Part shown: in pieces, positions 1 to 6,208 of the stretch
Position numbering within the stretch: position 1 is the first letter of the stretch
Layout: the number at the start of each line of letters is the position of its first letter
From: Rubrobacter sp.
Lineage (GTDB): Bacteria; Actinomycetota; Rubrobacteria; Rubrobacterales; Rubrobacteraceae
Direction: 5' to 3'
DNA length: 8,405 nt
Assembly: GCA_013815485.1 (NCBI GenBank)
Contig: JACDGB010000056.1
Coordinates: 1 to 8,405, forward strand
Made by a program: the position numbers and the translations under genes
The notes under the pieces: generated by a model
Told to the model about the DNA's origin: nothing
The model's database searches: none
Seen by the model: only the letters and a program-made list of their open reading frames with translations

Positions 1-2
1 TC

Positions 3-707
3 CTCGATGAGAATGACCACCTCAGCCTCTACCTCTTCCCGTTCACGCAAAAATGCCGGGTCAACATGTGGAACCGTACCCGCAAGGCGCGCTCGCCCCT
101 CGGTGGCCTGAAGGAATTCCTCAAGACCTCAGCCGACGCCTTGCTGGCCGCGTGGATAGGGAACTTCTTCGCCCACAGTGGGCTGCTCGCGGTCTTCTCG
201 CCCCTCATGTACGGCATCGAGCTTGGGTCGCATATGGTAATGGAGAGCAACAAAGCCTTCAACCGAACCATCTACCATCTGCACCAGGAACTGGAGTTCA
301 CGGTCCCCTTCGAGGATGCGTTCGAGACGGCCCGGCGCTTCATCGAGCTCTACGAAGAGATGTATCCCTCGGGGCTGCCGTACACGCTCTTCGAGGTGCG
401 TTTCACGCCGGGGGGGCACGACCTCACCATGATCGGCGCGGGGCGGGAACGGCGTTGCGCGTGGATAGACCTCGTCTGCACCGACTCGCGCGGCTTCGAA
501 CGATACTACGCAGCGGCCGAAGAACTGGTCAGGGAGATCGGCGCCCGCCCGCACCTGGGAAAATACTGCGAGGATCTCACCGAAACGGACCTGGCGAAAC
601 TGCACCAGGAAAACTTCACGAAGTTCCAGAATCTAGTGGAGAAGCACGATACCACCCGCAAGTTCGCCAACGAATTCACCCGGCGGCTCTTCGGAGAGGG
701 CTCCTAA
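3..707 (+). CDS. D-arabinono-1,4-lactone oxidase / L-gulonolactone oxidase family FAD oxidoreductase, C-terminal part (5' end outside the window)
   Basis: The reading frame is open from the first codon at 3 to TAA at 705-707, giving 234 residues with no start needed inside the window. The order of conserved pieces fits the C-terminal ALO substrate domain: a DHLSLYLFPFT segment at the beginning (family pattern DHFEFYWFPHT), then ELEFTVPFEDAFE, a strand FEVRFTPGG, an AWIDLVCTD strand, the near-invariant RPHLGK motif (family RPHWGK) and a C-terminal FANEFTRRLFG. Members oxidise aldonolactones or related alditols using FAD bound by an N-terminal PCMH domain, which would lie upstream. A hydrophobic stretch (AWIGNFFAHSGLLAVFSPLMYGI, split here as AWIGNFFAH and GLLAVFSPLMYGI) sits in the middle. 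An ATG at 66 is in frame, but the family similarity continues upstream of it, so it is not the start. The family is secure; the substrate is unknown. Confidence 0.85.
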   Translation, partial: LDENDHLSLYLFPFTQKCRVNMWNRTRKARSPLGGLKEFLKTSADALLAAWIGNFFAHSGLLAVFSPLMYGIELGSHMVMESNKAFNRTIYHLHQELEFTVPFEDAFETARRFIELYEEMYPSGLPYTLFEVRFTPGGHDLTMIGAGRERRCAWIDLVCTDSRGFERYYAAAEELVREIGARPHLGKYCEDLTETDLAKLHQENFTKFQNLVEKHDTTRKFANEFTRRLFGEGS

Positions 708-804
708 ATTTACCGTCACGCCCGGTCATACGAGATCCGGTCCAGCACTTCGCGTCTTGGGTTGCGGCATGGCGGGGCTACTGAGTGCGGTCCCGGCATC
801 CTGT

Positions 805-816
805 TAGCCTTACGGC
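805..816 (+). promoter_or_regulatory. Possible -10 element for a leaderless TRIC transcript
   Basis: TAGCCT (805-810) fits the actinobacterial TANNNT -10 pattern and ends 6 nt before the ATG at 817. No Shine-Dalgarno sequence is visible before that ATG. Together these suggest transcription starting at or next to the start codon. No good -35 hexamer is present at 16-18 bp, so this is tentative. Confidence 0.3.
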
Positions 817-1439
817 ATGGCTCTCTATTTTCTGGACCTGTTCGGCGTCGCGGTGTTCGCGGTGAGCGGGACGCTGACGGCGGGCCGCAGGGGGATGGAT
901 CTGTTCGGCGCGGCGGTGGTGGCGGTCGTCACGGCGATAGGCGGCGGACGGCGCGGGATGTGCTGCTCGACAACTATCCGGTCTTCTGGATCGAGAACCC
1001 GACTTACTTGGCCGTGATCCTGGCCGCCTCCGCCGCCACCTTTCTCTACGCTCGTTTCTGGAGGCCGCCGGGCGTCTCGCTGCTGGTAGCCGACGCCTTC
1101 GGGCTCGCGGTCTTCACCTTCATCGGGGCGCGGACGGCCTACGAGGCGGGAGCGCCTGGCATCGTGGTGGTGTTTATGGGTGCTATCACGGGGGCAGCCG
1201 GTGGCGTAATGCGCGACGTGCTGTGCGCGGAGGTACCCCTGATCCTACGCCGCGAAATCTACGCCACCGCCGCCATCGCTGGCGCCGCCATCTACGTGCT
1301 GCTGAGAGAGATCGGGGCCACCGGCCCACTCGTCGCCGTCCTGTCCGTGGGAACCGTCTTCGGGCTGCGCCTCGCCGTCATCCGTCTCGGCCTCAACATG
1401 CCCCGCTTCCACCCGAAAGATGGTGAGAACGCGCCGTAG
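817..1439 (+). pseudogene. TRIC cation channel / YicG (UPF0126) family membrane protein, broken by a one-base frameshift
   Basis: The protein begins in one frame at ATG 817 ([20 protein letters not shown], then to TAIGGG) and continues in another frame from ACG at 948 ([15 protein letters not shown]) to TAG at 1437-1439. Joining the frames with one extra base between 947 and 948 restores the family motif GGGTARD and a protein of 207 residues, the usual size. The family has two repeats of three membrane helices, each with a glycine-rich G-GG-RD motif. The second copy is intact (GAITGAAGGVMRDVL, about 1177-1221). Eukaryotic TRIC proteins are trimeric K+ channels; bacterial homologues conduct monovalent cations. 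In the first frame translation would leave the family pattern at 949 and stop at 1017. The rest looks undamaged, so the shift is either recent or an assembly error. No classic slippery heptamer is seen, so programmed frameshifting is unlikely. Confidence 0.85.
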
Positions 1440-1481
1440 CGTCCGGTCACCTATGCCGTGCGCGACATCCCCGGCTCCTGG

Positions 1482-1494
1482 TAGAGTTGACGAG
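1482..1494 (+). promoter_or_regulatory. Possible -10 element upstream of capA
   Basis: TAGAGT (1482-1487) matches TANNNT and ends 7 nt before an in-frame ATG at 1495. This is the same geometry as before the TRIC gene. No convincing -35 is present. If real, the capA-like mRNA is leaderless from 1495, or has a short leader to the ATG at 1534. Confidence 0.25.
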
Positions 1495-1533
1495 ATGCAC
1501 TCAAGGGGTAGATTTCACGACCGAGTGGTAGCA

Positions 1534-3105
1534 ATGAAGGTCGCCATGCTCGTTTGTCTGGCTATGTTGATAGTTTCTTGCTCCGCCGATCCGCCAGAGG
1601 AGCAGGCATCCTCGAACGAGACCGGGGCCAGCGTCAGCAAACCCGAAGCGAAACCGGAGACGACTACCGAAACGAGTTCCGAAGCCAATGGCGAAGCTGA
1701 CCGGAAACCTCCTGAGTCTCGCGCGGCCGTCGTGCCCGTCACCCATCTCGCCTCGACGCGGGAGACCGTGAGCATGGAAGAGCTGTCCGGGGAAAGGGAT
1801 CTCACCGTTCCAAGCGCGTACGGTGAGATGGCTGAGAAGCTACTCGGACGCTCAGATCTCGATGGCCTCGACTCTTCGGAAGCGGTCGTTGACCGTGTGA
1901 GCCGGACGCCCGGCGCGTTGGGCCTCGTGCCCTGGGACGAGGCCGGTCCCCGCGTCAAAGTCCTCGCGGTAGGCGGCGAATCTCTCCTGGAGCCGGGCGC
2001 GGCGTCCCACGAAGGTTATCCTCTGGCTCCGGACGGCGCGACGTTCCCCGATGGCGAGGAACTGCGGCGCGTGGTCGTGGCCGGGGACATTGTGCTGGAC
2101 CGCGGGCAGAACTACACGGTCATTCAGCAGGATCTGGGGCTGGACTTCCCGCTCGATGGGGGATACGCGGAGATCACGAGCCGCGAGGCGGAGCCAAGCT
2201 ACTACTCGGAGACAGGGACCGTCCACCAGTTCACCGCCGAGCGTCTGGGAGAAACCGGTGAGGTCCGAGAATACTTGCGTGGCGCGGATCTCACGCTGGC
2301 GAACTTCGAGAACCCGGTCATAAGGAACGCCGTCTACCATCCCAATGCGACGACCTTCACCGGCGATTTGCGCTTGATGCCCATACTCCGTCAGGCTGGG
2401 ATAGACGGCGTTACTTTGGGCAACAACCACGTCCTGGATGCGGGGGTCTCCGGCCTGGATGAGACGCTGGGGCATCTGGATGACGCCGGCATCTCGCACG
2501 CGGGGGCGGGGATGGGTCTGGACGAGGCGCGGGAACCCATGATCTTCTCCCTCGGGGAGACGAAGGTGGGCGCCCTCTCGTACCATGGCGTGCCTTCCTA
2601 CGAATGGTCATGGGCAACTGAGACTGTCCCCGGCACGGTTCCTCTGCTGGAAAGAGTCATGAGGGAGGACGTGAAACGTTTAGCGCGGCGCGTGGACCTC
2701 GTGGCGGTGATGCCGCACTGGGGCAAGGAGTACATCGCCACGCCCGAGCCGGGGCAGGTGGATTTCGCGCGAGCGGCGGTGGATGCGGGCGCGGATTTGG
2801 TGATCGGGGGCCACGCCCACTGGCCGAAAGGCATCGAGGTTTACCGGGGCAAGCCCATTTTCTATGGGGTGGGCAATTTTCTGCTGGATCAGTCGTGGTC
2901 TGAGGAGACTTCTACCGGGATCTTCGCCGAGATCACACTGTACGAGGACCGCGTGATCCAGACCCAACCCGTCCCGTTCATCATATTGGATCAAGCCCAG
3001 CCGAACTTCCTCGCGCCACAAACCGGCGGAGACCGGGCGCTCCGAAAAGTCTACTCCGCATCCCTGGGGCCGGAGTTCCAATCGTACAAGAGAGCCCGTG
3101 ATTGA
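1534..3105 (+). CDS. CapA-family lipoprotein (poly-gamma-glutamate synthesis / metallophosphatase-like) with N-terminal binding-protein-like region
   Basis: 523 residues from ATG 1534. A short signal peptide ends in lipobox IVSC, so Cys16 is the probable lipid anchor on the outer face of the membrane. A Glu/Thr/Ser-rich linker follows (about 25-60). Residues about 65-165 (PVTHLASTRETVSMEEL ... PGALGLVPWDE) resemble a fragment of a phosphate-binding-protein-like fold. The CapA domain covers about 178-505. Visible motifs are AGDIVLDR (D185), LANFENPV, LGNNHVLDAG (N298, H299), MPHWGKEY (H395), GGHAHW (H427, H429) and FYGVGNFLLDQ; the Asp/Asn/His set fits a calcineurin-like metal site. CapA/PgsA takes part in poly-gamma-glutamate production in Bacillus, but many CapA paralogues lack pgsB/pgsC partners, and none are in this window. 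Start: ATG 1534 gives a compact lipoprotein signal; ATG 1495 would add 13 basic residues and is also possible. No strong ribosome site precedes either. Confidence 0.85.
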   Translation: MKVAMLVCLAMLIVSCSADPPEEQASSNETGASVSKPEAKPETTTETSSEANGEADRKPPESRAAVVPVTHLASTRETVSMEELSGERDLTVPSAYGEMAEKLLGRSDLDGLDSSEAVVDRVSRTPGALGLVPWDEAGPRVKVLAVGGESLLEPGAASHEGYPLAPDGATFPDGEELRRVVVAGDIVLDRGQNYTVIQQDLGLDFPLDGGYAEITSREAEPSYYSETGTVHQFTAERLGETGEVREYLRGADLTLANFENPVIRNAVYHPNATTFTGDLRLMPILRQAGIDGVTLGNNHVLDAGVSGLDETLGHLDDAGISHAGAGMGLDEAREPMIFSLGETKVGALSYHGVPSYEWSWATETVPGTVPLLERVMREDVKRLARRVDLVAVMPHWGKEYIATPEPGQVDFARAAVDAGADLVIGGHAHWPKGIEVYRGKPIFYGVGNFLLDQSWSEETSTGIFAEITLYEDRVIQTQPVPFIILDQAQPNFLAPQTGGDRALRKVYSASLGPEFQSYKRARD

Positions 3106-3130
3106 AACGCTTTGTGGCGGTCCTTATACT
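3102..3130 (+). promoter_or_regulatory. Sigma-70-type promoter of the amino-acid ABC operon
   Basis: TTGAAA (3102-3107) and TATACT (3125-3130) are separated by exactly 17 bp. Each differs from the consensus at one position. The -35 hexamer overlaps the TGA stop of the CapA gene (3103-3105). Transcription would begin near 3137, leaving a leader of about 60 nt before the GTG at 3198. This is the best promoter in the window. Confidence 0.75.
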
Positions 3131-3153
3131 TGACCCGGGACTTGAGGATTTGG

Positions 3154-3174
3154 GGCTTTCCCATGGGGAAGGCC
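3154..3174 (+). promoter_or_regulatory. 9-bp hairpin in the 5' leader of the ABC operon
   Basis: GGCTTTCCC (3154-3162) pairs completely (one G-T wobble) with GGGAAGGCC (3166-3174) around a three-base ATG loop. It lies between the predicted transcription start and the ribosome site at 3186. No T-run follows, so it is not a standard intrinsic terminator. It could stabilise the message or be a control element. Confidence 0.5.
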
Positions 3175-3185
3175 GGGCGAGGATC

Positions 3186-3189
3186 GGAG
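3186..3189 (+). promoter_or_regulatory. Ribosome binding site fixing the GTG start of the binding protein
   Basis: GGAG sits 8 nt before GTG 3198. It supports this start over the in-frame TTG at 3102, which is part of the promoter and would put untypical residues before the signal peptide. Confidence 0.6.
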
Positions 3190-3197
3190 TCGAGCGC

Positions 3198-4037
3198 GTG
3201 ACGAATCGAGCGATGCTGGCCGGGCTTGTGGCCGCGATTTTGCTGTTGACCGGATGCGCCGGAGGCGGGGCGGGGAATCCGGATCAAGGGAATTCCGGCG
3301 AGGACTCGTGCAGCCTGCAAAATCCGTCGCTCTTCGAGGAGGACGCGCTCACGGTCGCCACGGACAGACCAGCGTATCCGCCGTGGTTCAAGGGAGACCC
3401 GGAGGACTACTCGGGCTACGAAGGCGATATAGCAAGTGAGATCGGACGCCGCATGGACCTCCCCGTGACGTGGGTGGTCGAGCCGTTCAATCGTTCGTAC
3501 GCGCCGGGCGCGAAAGACTACGACTTCGACATAAACCAGATCACCATCACAAAACAACGCGAACAGGCCGTGGACTTTTCCGACGGCTACTTCGATAACG
3601 CCCAGGGCATCCTGGTAATGGAGGACTCCCCCGCCGCGGACGCGCAGTCCATCTCGGATTTAAAAGACATTACTATCGGGGCGCAGGTCGGCACGACGGG
3701 CCTGGATTTCATCAACGAGGAGATACAGCCCGAGCAGCAAACGAAAGTCTACGACACCACCAACGACGCCAAGAGCGCGCTGGAGAGCGGCCAAATAGAC
3801 GCCTTCGTCACCGACCTCGTGACCACGGTGTACCTGCGAGACATCGAGATAGACGGCTCCGAGGTGATCGGCCAGTACCCCCGCAACGAGCAGTTCGGGA
3901 TGCTCTTCGAGGAAGGCAACCCGCTCACCGATTGCGTCAACCAGGTACTCGGCGAGATGAAAAGCGATGGAACCCTGAAAGAACTTCAGCAGAAGCATCT
4001 TCAACAATACCTCAGCGTCCCGGCCCTCGAAGAATAG
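3198..4037 (+). CDS. Polar amino-acid ABC transporter substrate-binding lipoprotein (SBP_bac_3 family)
   Basis: 279 residues from GTG 3198. A signal peptide ends in lipobox LLTGC (Cys20), then a short Gly-rich linker, then a family 3 solute-binding fold: LTVATDRPAYPPWF (51-64), GYEGDIASEIG, YDFDINQITIT followed by QREQAVDFSDGYF, GAQVGTTG, and SGQIDAFVTDL. The Arg in QREQ and the Asp in QIDAF sit where related proteins contact the alpha-carboxylate and alpha-amino groups of an amino acid. The end (NPLTDCVNQVLGEMKSDGTL) is typical. Cys38 and Cys246 are the only cysteines after the anchor and could form a disulfide. The FDINQ-type motif and PPWF signature are like actinobacterial members of unsettled ligand; the exact amino acid cannot be read from sequence. 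It would capture substrate outside the membrane and hand it to the permease downstream. The stop is 1 nt before the SH3 gene. Confidence 0.92.
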   Translation: MTNRAMLAGLVAAILLLTGCAGGGAGNPDQGNSGEDSCSLQNPSLFEEDALTVATDRPAYPPWFKGDPEDYSGYEGDIASEIGRRMDLPVTWVVEPFNRSYAPGAKDYDFDINQITITKQREQAVDFSDGYFDNAQGILVMEDSPAADAQSISDLKDITIGAQVGTTGLDFINEEIQPEQQTKVYDTTNDAKSALESGQIDAFVTDLVTTVYLRDIEIDGSEVIGQYPRNEQFGMLFEEGNPLTDCVNQVLGEMKSDGTLKELQQKHLQQYLSVPALEE

Positions 4038-4038
4038 G

Positions 4039-4353
4039 ATGGACGGAGAACCGTACCGGGTCATCTCCGGTCACCGGGCCACGTATCCCGACCCGCTGAA
4101 GGTGGACAAGGATAACGCTGCTTGGGCGTGGTGCATCGGGCCTTCCGGCAAGGGTGGGTGGATGCCCTGCGTCTACTTCGAGGGCGATGGAGAGCGCGGC
4201 ACGGCGCTCAGGGACTACGACGCGGCGGAACTCTCGGTGGAGGCTGGGGAGGATCCCACCGTCCACCACGAAGAGAGTGGCTGGGCCTGGGCGAGGGACT
4301 CGCGCGGGCGATTCGGATGGGTCCCGCTCGAATGCGTCAAACGGGTTGCATAG
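4039..4353 (+). CDS. Small tandem SH3-domain protein inside the ABC operon
   Basis: 104 residues, no signal peptide or membrane segment, so probably cytoplasmic. Two SH3-like modules are visible. Module 1 (about 5-47) has YRVISGHRATYPDP, WAWC and GKGGWMP. Module 2 (about 54-102) has the full pattern ALRDYDAAELSVEAGE, GWAWARD, GRFGWVPLECV. Bacterial proteins of this layout exist as stand-alone hypothetical genes. From memory of them, module 1 normally has about 15-18 more residues between PDP and the WxWC strand, so the first domain here looks shortened. The ATG is one base after the binding-protein stop and no independent ribosome site is clear, which suggests translational coupling. Such a gene between binding protein and permease is unusual; a scaffolding or regulatory role is only a guess. 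Confidence 0.8.
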   Translation: MDGEPYRVISGHRATYPDPLKVDKDNAAWAWCIGPSGKGGWMPCVYFEGDGERGTALRDYDAAELSVEAGEDPTVHHEESGWAWARDSRGRFGWVPLECVKRVA

Positions 4354-4383
4354 CTTCACCATAAACCGGGGAGAGTTTCCGGC

Positions 4384-5265
4384 GTGACCCTGGGAGGAAC
4401 CGGACCCCCCGCCACGCCCGAACCGTCACCGGAGCGTGGATCCCGGATACTCGGCGGGCGTGGGGTGCTCATCTCCACCGCGAGCACGGTGCTGTTTTTC
4501 GCGGCCATCGCAGTGTTCATCGCGCTCGCGCCGGGGAGTGGGCTGGTCGCGGAGCGGTTCTTCAGTCCGTTCCACCTGTGGCACTCGCTGGTGGGGACGC
4601 AAAGCGAGCCTTCGGTGCTATCGGCGTTCTTGCTCAACGTGTACATCTTTGCGATCTCGGAGGTCTTGATCCTCGTCCTCGCGCTCGTCATAGCCGTGGT
4701 GCGGCAGATTCCGGGTCCCGCCTTTTTCCCTCTCAGGATGGTCGCGGTTGCGTACACGGATCTGTTCCGGGGGGTGCCTTTGATCCTGGTGCTTTACATG
4801 ATCGGCTTCGGCGTGCCGGGCCTGGGGCTCACCTTCTTCTCATACTTCTCGGACGTGACATACGGCATCATCGCGCTGGTGCTTGTGTACTCGGCCTACG
4901 TCGCCGAGGTGTACCGGGCCGGCATCGAGTCCATCCACGAGAGCCAGAACGCCGCCGCCCGCTCGCTCGGGCTCTCGCGCTGGCAGTCCATGCGGTTCGT
5001 GGTGCTGCCGCAAGCCATTCGGCGCGTGATCCCACCTCTCCTCAACGACTTCATCGGGTTGCAGAAAGACACCGCGCTCGTCTCGGTGCTCGGCTCCATC
5101 GAGGCGGCGCGGGCGGCCCAGATATACGGCGCCTCCCAGTTCAACTACGCGAGCTACGTGGTCGCCGCCCTCCTCTTCGTCCTCATCACCATCCCGCTCG
5201 CCCGCTTCACCGACCGCCTCATCGCCCGCGACAAACGCCGCCGCGAAGCCGGGACACTCGCATGA
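4384..5265 (+). CDS. Polar amino-acid ABC transporter permease (BPD_transp_1, His/Glu/Gln type)
   Basis: 293 residues from GTG 4384, with GGGGAG at 4368-4373, 10 nt upstream. A Pro-rich cytosolic tail (1-25) is followed by a first hydrophobic segment (about 27-49), a loop, and then the core permease with about five helices. The EAA-loop that docks on the ATPase is clear: from E175 EVYRAGIESIHESQNAAARSLGLSRWQSMR (split: EVYRAGIESIHES and AAARSLGLSRW), VLPQAIRRVIPPLLNDFIG and LQKDTALVSVLG. These match the His/Glu/Gln/Arg/opine permease subfamily. A single permease gene is present, so the channel is probably a homodimer. The tail is basic (ARDKRRREAG), placing it in the cytosol. The TGA overlaps the ATPase start by 4 nt (ATGA). 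Confidence 0.93.
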   Translation: MTLGGTGPPATPEPSPERGSRILGGRGVLISTASTVLFFAAIAVFIALAPGSGLVAERFFSPFHLWHSLVGTQSEPSVLSAFLLNVYIFAISEVLILVLALVIAVVRQIPGPAFFPLRMVAVAYTDLFRGVPLILVLYMIGFGVPGLGLTFFSYFSDVTYGIIALVLVYSAYVAEVYRAGIESIHESQNAAARSLGLSRWQSMRFVVLPQAIRRVIPPLLNDFIGLQKDTALVSVLGSIEAARAAQIYGASQFNYASYVVAALLFVLITIPLARFTDRLIARDKRRREAGTLA

Positions 5266-6020
5266 AGACCGAGACCTCCCCCGCGCTCGTCCTCGAAGGC
5301 GTCCGCAAGTCATTCGGGGAGAACGAGGTTCTGAAGGGCATAGACCTGACGGTCGCGCCGCATGAGGTGGTGTGTTTGATCGGGGCCTCCGGCTCGGGCA
5401 AGTCCACCCTGCTCCGGTGCGTGAATTTGATCGAACCGCTCGACGCCGGGCGCGTGGTCGTTGAGGGAGCGGAGATCACGGCGCGAGGCGTGAACGCGAA
5501 CCACATCCGCCAGCGCATCGGCATCGTCTATCAGGCGTTCAACCTCTTCCCGCACATGACCGTGCTACGCAATATTACGCTGGCCCCACGCGAGGTTCTT
5601 GGCATGGGTCGGGCGGACGCCGAGGAACAGGCACTCTCGCTCCTGGAACGCTTCGGCCTCTCGGATAGGCGGAACGAGTACCCTGACCGGCTCTCCGGCG
5701 GCCAGCAACAGCGCGTCGCCATCGTGCGGGCGCTTGCGATGCGTCCGCATCTCATGCTGCTCGATGAGGTGACCAGCGCCCTCGACCCGGAGTTGGTAGC
5801 AGAGGTATTGAGCGTTATCCGGGAACTTGCGGGAGAGGGGATGACCATGCTCATAGCCACGCACGAGATGGGCTTCGCCCGCGACATCGCCGACCGCGTG
5901 TGCTTCCTCGAAGAGGGACGCATTCTGGAGGAAGGTCCGCCGGAGAGGATCTTCACCTCCCCCGAAAACCCTCGCACCCGCCGCTTCCTCAGCCGCATCA
6001 TCGCCGCGGGCCGCCTGTAG
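5262..6020 (+). CDS. Polar amino-acid ABC transporter ATP-binding protein (GlnQ/EhuA-like)
   Basis: 252 residues, full length. Walker A GASGSGKST (41-49), Q-loop Gln91 in YQAFNLFPHMTV, signature LSGGQ (144-148), Walker B LMLLDE (D168, catalytic E169), D-loop SALD (172-175) and switch His201 in IATHEMGFARD are all intact. The Walker B follow-on reads DEVTSALDPELV where most family members have DEPTSALDP; Val or Ile here is seen in EhuA-like ectoine/amino-acid ATPases, so this is variation and not damage. The HEMGFARDIADRV segment is typical of polar amino-acid importers. The ATG overlaps the permease stop by 4 nt, so the two are translationally coupled. It would power uptake as a homodimer on the cytosolic side. 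Confidence 0.95.
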   Translation: MKTETSPALVLEGVRKSFGENEVLKGIDLTVAPHEVVCLIGASGSGKSTLLRCVNLIEPLDAGRVVVEGAEITARGVNANHIRQRIGIVYQAFNLFPHMTVLRNITLAPREVLGMGRADAEEQALSLLERFGLSDRRNEYPDRLSGGQQQRVAIVRALAMRPHLMLLDEVTSALDPELVAEVLSVIRELAGEGMTMLIATHEMGFARDIADRVCFLEEGRILEEGPPERIFTSPENPRTRRFLSRIIAAGRL

Positions 6021-6146
6021 CAGCGCGGTCGACGACAACATCGTGGACGCCCACGAGAATAGGATCTCACCCCCAAGTCATCCCGCTATCCATTCCAGCG
6101 AGCCGTGAAGTCGTTCACCAAAATCCCAGGCCGGATGTTTGGGAGC
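6021..6146. other. Gap between the ABC operon and the phasin-like promoter
   Basis: No gene, T-run terminator or clear repeat is seen here. The long frame through it on the + strand lacks a ribosome site and is only an upstream extension of the phasin-like frame. How the ABC operon transcript ends is not evident. Confidence 0.5.
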
Positions 6147-6180
6147 TTGACATAAATGGTAAGTGCGTTTGGCATATAGA
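6147..6180 (+). promoter_or_regulatory. Possible promoter of the phasin-like gene
   Basis: A perfect -35 hexamer TTGACA lies at 6147-6152. The best -10-like sequence, TATAGA (6175-6180), is 22 bp away, longer than usual; TGGCAT at 17 bp (6170-6175) is poorer. The AT-rich patch in otherwise GC-rich DNA supports a promoter here, but its exact -10 is unclear. Confidence 0.4.
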
Positions 6181-6194
6181 TGTACAAGCGACTT

Positions 6195-6200
6195 GGGAGG
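6195..6200 (+). promoter_or_regulatory. Ribosome binding site of the phasin-like gene
   Basis: GGGAGG lies 8 nt before the ATG at 6209 (a second ATG follows at 6212). It fixes the start well downstream of the long open frame that runs back into the ATPase gene. Confidence 0.7.
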
Positions 6201-6208
6201 TATTGGCA

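Noticed and set aside
53..784. Long open frame overlapping the lactone oxidase gene
   Set aside because: It is rich in Arg, Pro and Gly with no family resemblance and overlaps a well-supported gene; an out-of-frame shadow in GC-rich DNA.
940..960. Programmed -1 frameshift in the TRIC gene
   Set aside because: The local sequence GGCGGCGGACGG is not an X-XXY-YYZ slippery heptamer, and no downstream pseudoknot is evident; a deletion or sequencing error is simpler.
762..1439. Single intact gene from ATG 762 for the TRIC region
   Set aside because: The part before 948 in this frame is Gly/Arg-rich nonsense, while the other frame gives the true TRIC N-terminus; hence the frameshift interpretation.
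3154..3174. Leader hairpin as intrinsic terminator for capA
   Set aside because: No T-run follows; the sequence after the stem is GGGCGAGG.
3102..3197. Start of the binding protein at TTG 3102
   Set aside because: It overlaps the promoter and lacks a ribosome site; GTG 3198 has GGAG and gives a standard lipoprotein signal.
4578..5261. Upstream extension of the ATPase frame through the permease gene
   Set aside because: Arg/His/Pro-rich shadow of the permease; ATG 5262 with the 4-nt overlap and full-length family match is the start.
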